Shown one piece after another: positions 7,631 to 16,777 of a stretch of 38,089 bases of DNA (its first letter is position 1; every line of letters starts with the position of its first letter). The DNA comes from Acidimicrobiia bacterium (GTDB lineage Bacteria > Actinomycetota > Acidimicrobiia > IMCC26256 > Chersky-534): assembly GCA_017882925.1 (NCBI GenBank), contig JADGOM010000114.1, forward strand, positions 1 to 38,089, read 5' to 3'. Both the position numbers and the translations under genes were made by a program. Below the pieces are notes generated by a model, which was given only the letters and a program-made list of their open reading frames with translations, made no database searches and had not been told where the DNA came from.

Positions 7631-9604
7631 TCAGCGGGGGGAGACGGCGATGACGGGGCGGTTGAGCTTGATGCCACCGGTCGAGCCGGAGAAGATCGCC
7701 CGGCCGAACGTGAAGATCCCACCGTCCGACGCCACCAACCAGTAGCCGTCGCCGTTGGGGGTCGGGGCCATCGCGACGATCGGCTTCACCAACGGCAGCG
7801 CACCCGCGGACCCCAGGAACGGCGCGTCGCCGAAGGTGAAGATCCCGCCGTCCGACGCCACCAACCAGTAGCCGTGGCCCGAGCGCGTCGGGGCCATGCC
7901 GACGATCGGCTTCACCAACGGCAGCGCACCCGCGGACCCCAGGAACGGCGCGTCGCCGAACGTGAAGATCCCACCGTCCGACGCCACCAACCAGTAGCCG
8001 TGGCCCGACGGCGTGGCCGCCATCCCCACGATCGGCTTCGTGAGCGCGATCCCGCCCGCCGAGCCGAAGAACCCGGCGTCGCCGAACGTGAAGATCCCAC
8101 CGTCCGACGCCACCAACCAGTAGCCGCCGCCGTCGGGGGTCCGGGCCATACCGACGATCGGCTTCGCGAGGGCGAGGTTGCCGGTGCTGCCGAACCAGCG
8201 GGCGTCGCCGAAGCTGAAGATCCCACCGTCCGCCGCCACCATCCAGTAGCCGTTCTCGTTGGGCGTCGACGCCAGTCCCACGATGGGCTGGTTGAGCCGG
8301 ATGTCGGCCATGCTGCCGAGGAGCGGCGCGCCGCCGAACGTGAAGACCCCGCCGTCGGACGCCGCGAGCCAGTAGCCGCCTTCCTTCGGCGGCCCGAACG
8401 TGACCGTCGACGTCGACGTCGCGAGCGACGCGCCCCCGCTCGGATCGCTGAGCACCAGCGAGAACGAGCGGCCCTGCCCGTTGCGCCCCCCGGAGATGGG
8501 GACCGCGACCGTCTTCGGGTCGGTGTCGGCGCCGATCCAGAAGATCGAGCCGAGCATCGGGGTGTAGTCGCGGCCCGCGAGCGCGGAGCCGTCGAGCGTG
8601 TGGAAGCCGATGGTCACGGTGCCGACGCCTCCGGTCCGGGCGATCGTGAAGACCGCGAGCTCGTCGTTGCTCGGCACGGTGAACGCCGACGTGCCGGGCG
8701 CGACCCCGATCGTCGACGCGGGTGGCACGACCGCGAGCGCGACCGCGCCGGCGATGGTCGCGCCCCGCGAGGTCGCGGCGCCGGAAGCCAGGTCGACGGA
8801 GTACAGCCGGTTGGTCCCACCCGCGGTCATCAGCGCGAACGCGGTCCCGTCGGGCGCGACGTCGAGGTCCTGCTGTCCCGCGGCGGTCGTGACCCCGAGC
8901 GAGCCGATGTCGTTGGTACCACCACCGTTGGGGGAGATGGAGCCGTCCACCCCGCCGATGGTCACGAGGTGCGCGGCCGAGCTCCCACCGTTGTCGGTGA
9001 TCGCGAACAGCGTGCTCGCCGCGGTGCCGGAGAACGAGCGGTCGTACCCGATCCCCCGCACCCCGGTCCGGTCCAACGTGTCCATCGGGTGGAACGAGCC
9101 GTCGCGCATGTCGACGAAGCCGTTGTCGCCGTCGCGGTCGACGATCCGCGCGAGATCCGTCGCGGGGTCGAAGTCGAGACCCAGCCCATCGGTGGAGTGG
9201 GACGCGAACTGGAAGGCCGGCACGCCGGGGAAGAAGACCGAGGTCACCGGGGCGAGCGCGCCGTTCCCGAGGTTGACGCTGTAGAGGGTGAGGTTCGCGA
9301 CCCCCGGTGCCGCGGCCAGCTTCGCGGTGAGGACGTAGGGCGTGCGGTCGGCGGGCCGCACGTCGAGCGCGACCGGCGTCTCCCCTCCCGGGACCTGGAG
9401 GCCGACGGTCCCGACCGGGGAGCCGGGTGCGCTCGAGCGCACAGTGGTGATCGTGCCGGTACCGGAGCCGGTGCCCGTGAGCAGCTCGATCGTGGCGTCG
9501 GAGACGCCGGCGGACGCCCTGGCCGGGGCCCGCGTGAGGGCGATGCCGGACCCGGCCAGCACCGCGACGGCGAGGAGCGCGAGCCCGCGCGTCGCTCGCC
9601 TCAT
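7631..9604 (-). CDS. Secreted protein: DUF4394-like region, Calx-beta-like region and six 42-aa [17 protein letters not shown] repeats
   Basis: MRRATRGLALLAVAVLAGSG signal peptide. NLTLYSVNLGNGAL...GLGLDFDPATDLARIVDRDGDN resembles DUF4394. LAVFTIARTGG...DYTPMLGSIFW resembles Calx-beta. Six C-terminal repeats. Confidence 0.85.
   Translation of the reverse strand: MRRATRGLALLAVAVLAGSGIALTRAPARASAGVSDATIELLTGTGSGTGTITTVRSSAPGSPVGTVGLQVPGGETPVALDVRPADRTPYVLTAKLAAAPGVANLTLYSVNLGNGALAPVTSVFFPGVPAFQFASHSTDGLGLDFDPATDLARIVDRDGDNGFVDMRDGSFHPMDTLDRTGVRGIGYDRSFSGTAASTLFAITDNGGSSAAHLVTIGGVDGSISPNGGGTNDIGSLGVTTAAGQQDLDVAPDGTAFALMTAGGTNRLYSVDLASGAATSRGATIAGAVALAVVPPASTIGVAPGTSAFTVPSNDELAVFTIARTGGVGTVTIGFHTLDGSALAGRDYTPMLGSIFWIGADTDPKTVAVPISGGRNGQGRSFSLVLSDPSGGASLATSTSTVTFGPPKEGGYWLAASDGGVFTFGGAPLLGSMADIRLNQPIVGLASTPNENGYWMVAADGGIFSFGDARWFGSTGNLALAKPIVGMARTPDGGGYWLVASDGGIFTFGDAGFFGSAGGIALTKPIVGMAATPSGHGYWLVASDGGIFTFGDAPFLGSAGALPLVKPIVGMAPTRSGHGYWLVASDGGIFTFGDAPFLGSAGALPLVKPIVAMAPTPNGDGYWLVASDGGIFTFGRAIFSGSTGGIKLNRPVIAVSPR
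7645..8395. repeat. Tandem 126-bp coding repeats (six units, partly near-identical)
   Basis: gtgaagatccc[ac]ccgtccgacgccaccaaccagtagccg recurs every 126 bp on the + strand; translates (-) to 42-aa units. Confidence 0.85.
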
Positions 9605-10614
9605 CCGGTCTTGAAGTCGGCGAGGATCCGGGCCCAGCGCTCGGGATCCGACTGGTACGGCGCGTAGAAGAGCACCCGGTCGACGATGTCGCCGTAGCGG
9701 GCGAGGATCAGCTTCGGGATCTCCTCGGGCGCGCCGACCACGGCGAACGCGTCGAGCATGTCGTCGGTGATGCGCTCCCCCATCGCCACCCACTCGCCGG
9801 CCTTGGAGAGCGCGTTGAGCTCCGGCTGCAGCTCGCCCCACCCGTGCAGCTCGAGCACCGGGCGGTAGGCGGGCGTGCTCGCGTAGAAGGCGATCCGCTC
9901 CTTCGTCTCGCGTCTGGCGGCCGCGATCTCCGCGTCGTCCTCACCCATCACGATGAACACGGCGGCCGAGATCTCGAAGTCGCCGCGGGTGCGGCCACCG
10001 CGGTCGAAGCCGGGCTGGAGCGCCGGGATCGTGACCTCGCGCACGTAGCGCTCGGTGGTGAACGCGTGGAGGATCAGCCCGTCGGCCACCTCGCCCGCGA
10101 CCTCGGTCATCAGCTTGCCCACGGCAGCCAGGCGCACCTTCGGGGAGCCGTACGCGTTCTTGCCCGGCTCGAAGAACGGCGTCATGAGCGTGTGGCGGTA
10201 GAAGTCGCCCTCGAACCGCAGGGGCTCGCCGTCGTTCCAGCACGCCCAGATGGCGCGCATCGCGAGCACGAGCTCGCGCATCCTCGGCGCCGGGTGCGAC
10301 CACGGCATCGAGAACCGCTTCTCGATGTGGGCCTTGATCTGCGAGCCGAGGCCGATCACGGCCCGACCCTTCGAGTACGAGTGGAGGTCCCAGCCCACGT
10401 TGGCCAGGGTCATCGGGTTGCGCGCGAACGCGACCGCGATGCCGGTGCCCAGCTCGATGCGCTCCGTGTGCTCGGCCGCGATCACCAGCGGCAGGAACGG
10501 GTCGTGGTTCACCTCGGCCGACAGGGCGCCGTCGTACCCGAGCTGCTCGAGCTCACGCGCGTGCGCCGCGACCGCGCCCAGGTTGCCGCCCGCGAGTCCC
10601 CCGTCGACCTTCAT
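9601..10614 (-). CDS. LLM class F420-dependent-type oxidoreductase
   Basis: MKVDGGLAGGNLGAVAAHARELEQLGYDGALSAEVNHDPFLPLVIAAEHTERIELGTGIAVAFARNPM...; stop overlaps downstream start (ATGA). Confidence 0.92.
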   Translation of the reverse strand: MKVDGGLAGGNLGAVAAHARELEQLGYDGALSAEVNHDPFLPLVIAAEHTERIELGTGIAVAFARNPMTLANVGWDLHSYSKGRAVIGLGSQIKAHIEKRFSMPWSHPAPRMRELVLAMRAIWACWNDGEPLRFEGDFYRHTLMTPFFEPGKNAYGSPKVRLAAVGKLMTEVAGEVADGLILHAFTTERYVREVTIPALQPGFDRGGRTRGDFEISAAVFIVMGEDDAEIAAARRETKERIAFYASTPAYRPVLELHGWGELQPELNALSKAGEWVAMGERITDDMLDAFAVVGAPEEIPKLILARYGDIVDRVLFYAPYQSDPERWARILADFKTG

Positions 10615-10669
10615 CGCTCTCTCCCCCGGTTCGCAGGTTGCGAGGCTATCGAGCGCGGCCGGGCAACCC

Positions 10670-10687
10670 CCACGCGGCGCCGCGTGG
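10670..10687. promoter_or_regulatory. Perfect 18-bp palindrome in divergent intergenic region
   Basis: CCACGCGGC|GCCGCGTGG between divergent starts at 10614 (-) and 10739 (+). Confidence 0.4.
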
Positions 10688-10738
10688 TGCGCCCGACCAT
10701 CCCGTATTCGGGTCATACCCCTCCGGTACCCTCGGTCC

Positions 10739-11620
10739 ATGGCTCTCGAACTGCCGCGGTCGCTGTCCCCGAGCTCGGTCTCCACGTTCAAGGACTGCCC
10801 GCAGTCGTTCAAGTTCGCCTACGTCGACCGGCTGCCCCAGCCGCCGAGCGTCGCGGCGTCGAAGGGCACGCTCGTCCACAAGGCGCTCGAGTACCTCATG
10901 GTGCGGCCGGGCCCCGAGCGCACGCTCGACGCCGCCCTCACCGACCTCGACCGGGCGCGCGCGGCCCTGAGCGACGACCCCGACTTCACGGGCCTCGACC
11001 TCAACGAGGCCGGGTGGCGCAGCTTCCAGACCGAAGCCGAGCAGCTCGTGCGGAAGTACTTCGAGCTCGAGGACCCCCGCACCGTGGTCCCCATCGGCCT
11101 GGAGCTCAAGCTGAGCGCCCAGGTCGGCAGCACCACCGTGCGCGGCATCATCGACCGGCTCGAGCTCGACGCCAACGGCGATCTCGTGGTCACCGACTAC
11201 AAGACGGGATCGGTCCCCGGCGAGCTGTGGGAGAACTCGCGGCTCGGGGGCGTCCACATGTACGCGCTGCTGTGCGAGCGCATGCTCGGCCGGCGGCCGG
11301 TGCGGGTCCAGCTCCTGTACCTCTCGAAGCCCGAGGCCATCATCGCCACGCCCACCGAGCAGTCGATCGGCGGCGTGGAGCGCAAGACCTCGGCGTTGTG
11401 GACCGCGATCGAGCGGGCGTGCGAACGCGACGACTTCCGACCCAAGACCGGCCGCCTCTGCGACTGGTGCGCGTTCAAGGCCTACTGCCCCGCGTGGGGC
11501 GGCGACCCCGAGCGCGCGGTCGAGCTGCGCGGCCCGGCCGCGCTGGCCCCGCCGCTCCCCCTGGTCACGGCGGCGGATCCGGCTCCGTCACCGGGCGATC
11601 AGCTGCTGCCCACCGTCTGA
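10739..11620 (+). CDS. RecB/Cas4-like PD-(D/E)XK nuclease family protein (probable Fe-S type)
   Basis: SPSSVSTFKDCPQSFKFAYVDRLP N-terminal Cys; GIIDRLELDANGDLVVTDYKTG nuclease core; CDWCAFKAYCPAWGG C-terminal Cys cluster. Confidence 0.92.
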   Translation: MALELPRSLSPSSVSTFKDCPQSFKFAYVDRLPQPPSVAASKGTLVHKALEYLMVRPGPERTLDAALTDLDRARAALSDDPDFTGLDLNEAGWRSFQTEAEQLVRKYFELEDPRTVVPIGLELKLSAQVGSTTVRGIIDRLELDANGDLVVTDYKTGSVPGELWENSRLGGVHMYALLCERMLGRRPVRVQLLYLSKPEAIIATPTEQSIGGVERKTSALWTAIERACERDDFRPKTGRLCDWCAFKAYCPAWGGDPERAVELRGPAALAPPLPLVTAADPAPSPGDQLLPTV

Positions 11621-11690
11621 GGTCGCCCGTCCGGGCTGGTCAGCACCGGTCCGGGACCGGTCGGGGGCTCCGGTACGATCGGCCCGCAGC

Positions 11691-12272
11691 ATGGCCGCCG
11701 CCCCCCAGTCGCGTCGACGCTTCCCGCGTCCGTGGCCCCGCAACGACTCGGTCGAGAGCGCCGTGCGCGCGGTCGACGACTACATCGAGACCCGGTTCCC
11801 GGTCGAGCCGTCGCCGAACCTCGACCGCCTCTTCTACAACCTCTCGAGCGCGGCGGACCACAGCATCCTGTGGCACGCGCTGGGTGCGCTCCGGGCCGCG
11901 CGCACCGGCCGGCCGCGGACCGCCGTGCGCCTGAGCGTGGTCCTCGGCCTCGAGTCCGCGCTCACCAACGGGCCGATCAAGTCGTTGTTCAAGCGGGTGC
12001 GGCCGCCGAGCCAGCCCGAGGGCCCGCTCCCCTACGGCATGCGCCGGCCCATCACCAGCTCGTTCCCGTCCGGGCACGCGACCGCCGCGTTCACGGCCGC
12101 GACGATGCTCTCGCAGGGCAGCGGCGCGGCCCCCGCCTACTTCGCGCTCGCGGGAATAGTCGCCTACAGCCGCGTGTACACCAAGATGCACCACCCTTCC
12201 GATGTACTCGTCGGCGCCGGCCTGGGCCTCGTGCTCGGGCAGATCGGGCGCCGGCTCCTCCCGCTCAGCTGA
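11691..12272 (+). CDS. Phosphatase PAP2 family protein
   Basis: KSLFKRVRPP, SSFPSGHATAAFT, SRVYTKMHHPSDVLVGAGLG: the three PAP2 motifs. Confidence 0.92.
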   Translation: MAAAPQSRRRFPRPWPRNDSVESAVRAVDDYIETRFPVEPSPNLDRLFYNLSSAADHSILWHALGALRAARTGRPRTAVRLSVVLGLESALTNGPIKSLFKRVRPPSQPEGPLPYGMRRPITSSFPSGHATAAFTAATMLSQGSGAAPAYFALAGIVAYSRVYTKMHHPSDVLVGAGLGLVLGQIGRRLLPLS

Positions 12273-12283
12273 GGAGTTCCCGC

Positions 12284-12877
12284 ATGGCCGGAACCGTCTC
12301 CGTCACGTTCGACTACCGCTGCCCGTTCGCCCGCAACGCCCACGAAGCCATCGTGACGGCACTGCGCGAGGGCGCGGACCACGACATCCGCTTCCTCGCG
12401 TTCTCCCTCGACCAGAACCACGTCGAGGAGGGCGGGACCCCGATGTGGGAGCGGCCGGTCGGCGAGCGCGGCAGCGGCATCCTCGCGCTGGAGTGGGGCA
12501 TCGCGGTGCGGGACAACTTCCCCGACCGGTTCCTCGACTACCACATCGCCTCGTTCGCGGCCCGCCACGACTACTCCCGCGCGCTCGACGATCCGGCGGT
12601 GCTCCAGGAGGTCGCCGTCATGTGCGGCCTCGACCCGGAGGCCGTGGCGGGCATCGTCGCCGACGGCGGCCCGCTGCTGACGCTGGCCAAGGAGCACACG
12701 GAGGCCGTCGACCGCTGGGACGTGTTCGGCGTGCCCACCTTCTGCCCCGACGACTCCGACGCCGGCGCGTTCATCCGCTTCATGGAGCGCGGGCGGGTCG
12801 ACGACCTCCACCGCGCGCTCGATCTCCTCGACTGGGACCGCCTCAACGAGTTCAAGCGCACGCGGATCCCCCGGTGA
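12284..12877 (+). CDS. DsbA family protein
   Basis: MAGTVSVTFDYRCPFARNAHEAIV...; gaggag RBS upstream; VFGVPTF cis-Pro loop. Confidence 0.87.
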   Translation: MAGTVSVTFDYRCPFARNAHEAIVTALREGADHDIRFLAFSLDQNHVEEGGTPMWERPVGERGSGILALEWGIAVRDNFPDRFLDYHIASFAARHDYSRALDDPAVLQEVAVMCGLDPEAVAGIVADGGPLLTLAKEHTEAVDRWDVFGVPTFCPDDSDAGAFIRFMERGRVDDLHRALDLLDWDRLNEFKRTRIPR

Positions 12878-12943
12878 GGACCGTTTCCCGATGAGCGAAC
12901 CGCAGCGTCGGTGACCTGCCGTCCCACGCCGCCGATCGAGCGC

Positions 12944-14359
12944 ATGAGCGACTCGGAGCGACTGATGTGGATGCTCGAGGCCGACCCGGAGCTGCGGTCC
13001 GATCTCGTGAGCGTCACCCTGCTCGACACCGCGCCCGACGAGGACCGGCTCCGGGCCAAGGTCGCCGAGGCGGTGGCCGACATCCCGCGGATGCGCCAGC
13101 GCGTGCTCGCGCCGCCGCTGCGGCTCGCGGCCCCGGAGTGGAGCCCGGCCGCGATCGACGACGCGTACCACCTGCAGAAGGTGGCGCTCGCGGCGCCGGG
13201 CGGGCTGCGCGAGCTGCTCGACCTCGCCGCCGCGATCGGTGCGGCGCCGTTCGATCCCGACCGCCCGCTCTGGCGGTTCTTCCTGGTCGAGGGCTACCAC
13301 GGCGACCACGACGACAACGGCGCGCTCATCGAGAAGCTGCACCACTCGATGACCGACGGCGTGCGGGGGATGCGGCTCTCGCTGCACCTCGTCGACACCG
13401 AACGCGGCGACGACCCCCGGGCCGGCCGCGGCGCCCGTTCCCCCGAGGGCCCGGCGCCCGAACCGCCGCCGCCATCGCGGTCGAGCGTCGAGGTCGCGCG
13501 CGACGCGGTGCTCAGCTCCACCGCCCGCAACCTCCGCCGGGTCCGCGGGCTCGCGGGCGCCGGGGTCGGGCTCGTCCGGCACCCCTCCCGCCTCCCCGGC
13601 GCCGTGGGCGCCGGGGTCAGCGTGGGCGGCTCGATCCGCCGGCAGCTGGTGGTGGTGGGCTCGGCCCGTTCGCCCGTCACCACCGGACGGTCGGCCGATC
13701 GCCGGTTCGAGGTGCTCACGGTGCCGTTCGCACCGGCCAAGGCCGCGGCGGCCACCCTCGGCGGCAGCCTCAACGACCTCTTCGTCACCGCGGTGGCCCG
13801 GGCGCTCGGCCGGTACCACGAGGAGCACTATCCCGAAGCCGACGGCGAGCCGGTGAGCGAGCTGCGGATGGCCATGCCGGTGAACCTCACGTCCGGGGGT
13901 GGCGGGGCCCCGAGCGCGGCGGGCAACCACTTCGCCCCGGCCCGCGTGATCGTGCCGATCCGGCCCGTCGACCCCGCGATCCTGTTCGCGCGGGTCCGCC
14001 GTGCCATCGGGCCCGCACGCGACGAGCCCGCGCTCCGGCTCACCGACGAGCTCGCCGGGCTCGCAATGGTGCTGCCGACGCCGGTGCTCGTCGCGACGTT
14101 CCGGAACCAGGCCCGCACGATCGACTTCGCGGCGTCGAACCTGCGCGGCAGCCCGATGCCGCTCTACGTCGGCGGCGCGCGCATCGTGGCCAACTTCCCC
14201 TTCGGGCCGCGCACCGGCTGCGCGCTCAACGTGAGCCTGATGTCGTACGCCGGCGAGCTCCAGATCGGCTGCAACATCGATCCGGTCGCGATCGCGGACC
14301 CGGATCAGCTCATGGCGCTGCTCGCGGAGAGCTTCGACCGACTGCTCGCGTTCGCCTGA
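12944..14359 (+). CDS. Wax ester synthase/diacylglycerol acyltransferase (WS/DGAT) family protein
   Basis: LIEKLHHSMTDGVRGM (HHxxxDG motif), C-terminal ASNLRGSPMPLYVGGARI (WS/DGAT C-terminal signature). Start could also be GTG 12911. Confidence 0.9.
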   Translation: MSDSERLMWMLEADPELRSDLVSVTLLDTAPDEDRLRAKVAEAVADIPRMRQRVLAPPLRLAAPEWSPAAIDDAYHLQKVALAAPGGLRELLDLAAAIGAAPFDPDRPLWRFFLVEGYHGDHDDNGALIEKLHHSMTDGVRGMRLSLHLVDTERGDDPRAGRGARSPEGPAPEPPPPSRSSVEVARDAVLSSTARNLRRVRGLAGAGVGLVRHPSRLPGAVGAGVSVGGSIRRQLVVVGSARSPVTTGRSADRRFEVLTVPFAPAKAAAATLGGSLNDLFVTAVARALGRYHEEHYPEADGEPVSELRMAMPVNLTSGGGGAPSAAGNHFAPARVIVPIRPVDPAILFARVRRAIGPARDEPALRLTDELAGLAMVLPTPVLVATFRNQARTIDFAASNLRGSPMPLYVGGARIVANFPFGPRTGCALNVSLMSYAGELQIGCNIDPVAIADPDQLMALLAESFDRLLAFA

Positions 14360-14401
14360 CCTGCACCGACGCGCGCCGGAGGCCGTCGCGACACGCGTGC
14401 G

Positions 14402-14767
14402 TCAGTGGCGACGCAGCGTGGGCACGGGGGTCGCGAACACCTCGGCCCACTCCTCCGCACCCGGGTCGTGCCAGTCGTCGTGCTCACACTCCGACACGAG
14501 GTCCTGCACGTAGAGGTGCAACGTGGGCGCGTCGTCGGCGAGCTCGAGCAGCTCGGACCCCTTCGGCAGCGGCGGCGCGCTCTCGATGATGTCGACGAGC
14601 GCGACGACCGCGAGCACGCGTGACTTGCAGTGCGGGCACGCGGAGACGGTGGCCCCGTCGAGGTCACCGGTCATCGCGAGCAGTCGCGACGCCTCTTCGT
14701 TGTCGTAGATGAGCTGCTCGTCGTCGTCGTCGACGATTGCGAGCGCCTCACAAAGCCCGGTCGCCAT
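14402..14767 (-). CDS. Conserved hypothetical acidic protein with CPHC motif
   Basis: 121-aa ORF MATGLCEALAIVDDDDEQLIYDNEEASRLL...VSACPHCKSRVLAVVALVD...; sits between a + strand stop and a divergent intergenic region. Confidence 0.72.
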   Translation of the reverse strand: MATGLCEALAIVDDDDEQLIYDNEEASRLLAMTGDLDGATVSACPHCKSRVLAVVALVDIIESAPPLPKGSELLELADDAPTLHLYVQDLVSECEHDDWHDPGAEEWAEVFATPVPTLRRH

Positions 14768-14985
14768 GGATCGGAGGGTATCCCCGCTCCTGGATCCCGA
14801 TTACCGGCATACCGGACATTCGCCGCGCCCTGTCGACCCGGTTGGTCACGTTCCCGGCGCCGAATACGCCCATACGGAAGGAACCCGGAATCGGCGGGCG
14901 CCGCGACCCGAGCCCGACCCCGGGCGGCCGGAGGGCCGGGGACCCTCCCCCCGGGCCCGCCGCCGCCGTCACTACGGTGACGGAC

Positions 14986-15966
14986 ATGGACGCACTCGTC
15001 ATCACCGAGGACCACGCGCTCGTGATCGACGAGCGCCCGACGCCGCGACCGGGACCGCGCGACGCGCTCGTGCGCGTCGCGGGCGCGGGCCTCAACCGCG
15101 CGGATCTGTTGCAGCGCAACGGCTTCTACCCCGCGCCGCCCGGAGTGCCGGCCGACGTCCCCGGCATGGAGTTCTCCGGCGTCGTGACCTCGATCGGCGA
15201 CGCGGTGACGCGGGTCGCGCCCGGCGACGAGGTGTTCGGCATCGTCGGCGGCGGCGCGCAGGCCGAGTATCTGGTGGTCCACGAGCTGCACTGCGCGCCG
15301 GTGCCCACCGGGTTCGACCTCGTCACCGCGGGCGGCGTACCCGAGATCTTCATCACCGCGCACGACGCGATGCGCACCATCGCCGCGGTCCAGCCGGGCG
15401 AGCGGGTGCTGATCCACGCGGTCGGCTCCGGCGTCGGCACCGCGGCGCTGCAGCTCGCGCGGGTGTGGGGATGCCCCACCGTCGGCACCGCGCGCACCCC
15501 TGACAAGTTGGAGCGGGCCCTCGGGCTCGGGCTCGACCACGCGGTGCTCGCGGCACGCGAGCTCGACCCCGACGCGCTCGCGCAGCGCATCCTCGACGAG
15601 GCCGGCCCGTGCGACGTGGTCGTCGACCTCGTCGGGGGCGAATACGTGCGCGCCGACGTCGCCGCGGCTGCACCGCGTGGCCGCATCGTGCTCATCGGGC
15701 TCGTCGCGGGGTCGCGCACCAGCAGCTTCCCGGTCGGCGCGGTGCTCGGCAAGCGGCTGACGCTGGTGGGCACCACGCTGCGCGGCCGATCGGTCGAGGA
15801 GAAGGCCGCGGCGACCGCTGCGTTCACTCGGGATGTCGTGCCGCTCCTCGCCGCCGGGACGGTCGGACCGGTGATGGAGGCGACCTTCCCGTTCGACCGG
15901 GCCGAGGAGGCCTACTCCCTCCTGGCCTCCGACACGACGTTCGGCAAGGTGGTCCTCACCCCGTGA
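14986..15966 (+). CDS. NAD(P)H quinone oxidoreductase (PIG3/zeta-crystallin-type MDR)
   Basis: MDALVITEDHALVIDERPTPRPGPRDALVRVAGAGLNRADLLQRNGFYPAPPGVP...GMEFSGVV; VLIHAVGSGVGTAALQLAR. Confidence 0.92.
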   Translation: MDALVITEDHALVIDERPTPRPGPRDALVRVAGAGLNRADLLQRNGFYPAPPGVPADVPGMEFSGVVTSIGDAVTRVAPGDEVFGIVGGGAQAEYLVVHELHCAPVPTGFDLVTAGGVPEIFITAHDAMRTIAAVQPGERVLIHAVGSGVGTAALQLARVWGCPTVGTARTPDKLERALGLGLDHAVLAARELDPDALAQRILDEAGPCDVVVDLVGGEYVRADVAAAAPRGRIVLIGLVAGSRTSSFPVGAVLGKRLTLVGTTLRGRSVEEKAAATAAFTRDVVPLLAAGTVGPVMEATFPFDRAEEAYSLLASDTTFGKVVLTP

Positions 15967-15987
15967 GCTCCGGGCCCCGGCCCGGCA

Positions 15988-16626
15988 TCAGAGCGTGATC
16001 GACAGGGTGTTGCCGCTCGAGGTCATCGTGTAGGGCACCTGGCTCCCGAGGCCGACGGCCCAGGTGATCACGCCCTCGAAGTCGCTCACGAAGACCAGGC
16101 CCTGGATCGCCCGGGCGCCGGCGGGCGCGAAGGCCTTCGGGCCGTTGTAGGTGGGGGTGCCGCCGGCGACGATGTCGGCGGCCCCGGCGGGCTCCATGCG
16201 GACGACGAGGTGGGCCGACCCCGGGACGTTGACCGTGGCCCCCGACCCGTCGGCGGTCACCGGGCCGGTGACGTACTTGGCCATGGCGCCGGGTGCCGCG
16301 GTGCGGAAGGTGAACGTGACCACGTCGTGGCAGCCGTCGCGGTGGGCCTCGACCCCGGTGAGGAGCGCGGGGTCGGCGGGCGCCGGGGTCGACTGCTGAT
16401 CCGTGGTCGCCCCCGACGGCGCGGGACATGCGCCGGTCGTGGAGGTCGCGCCCCCGGTGGAGCTCGTGGGGCGGGCCGTGGTCGTCGTCCCGACCTCACC
16501 CGACGTCGTGGTGGTCGACACCTTGGTCGTCGAGTTGGACGCGGTGGGCTTGGACCCACCGCCACCGCAGGCGGCGGCCGTGAGGAGCAGGCCGGCCAGG
16601 AGGCCCACGGCGAGTCGGTTGCGCAT
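15988..16626 (-). CDS. Secreted lipoprotein with AMIN-like domain
   Basis: MRNRLAVGLLAGLLLTAAACGGGG lipobox, Thr/Ser-rich linker, C-terminal region HDVVTFTFRTAAPG...YTMTSSGNTLSITL. Confidence 0.8.
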   Translation of the reverse strand: MRNRLAVGLLAGLLLTAAACGGGGSKPTASNSTTKVSTTTTSGEVGTTTTARPTSSTGGATSTTGACPAPSGATTDQQSTPAPADPALLTGVEAHRDGCHDVVTFTFRTAAPGAMAKYVTGPVTADGSGATVNVPGSAHLVVRMEPAGAADIVAGGTPTYNGPKAFAPAGARAIQGLVFVSDFEGVITWAVGLGSQVPYTMTSSGNTLSITL

Positions 16627-16777
16627 CGGGCCATCATCGCCCACCCGACGAGCTCCCCAACGGCAGCCGGCCGCCGGATCCGGGCGGGGAACCGGTGGTG
16701 GGGCCGCGTTCCCCACCCGCCACTACCATGCGCGGGTTCCGAGGCGCACAACCGACTCGCACGCGCGGAGGCTTCCC

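Noticed and set aside
10739-11620. Cas4-like nuclease as evidence of a CRISPR or defence system
   Set aside because: No other cas/defence genes or repeats nearby; stand-alone RecB-family PD-(D/E)XK proteins are common in actinobacteria.
11645-11661. ACCGGTCC-G-GGACCGGT inverted repeat before the PAP2 gene
   Set aside because: Short GC-rich palindrome, weak evidence beyond chance; not promoted to a finding.
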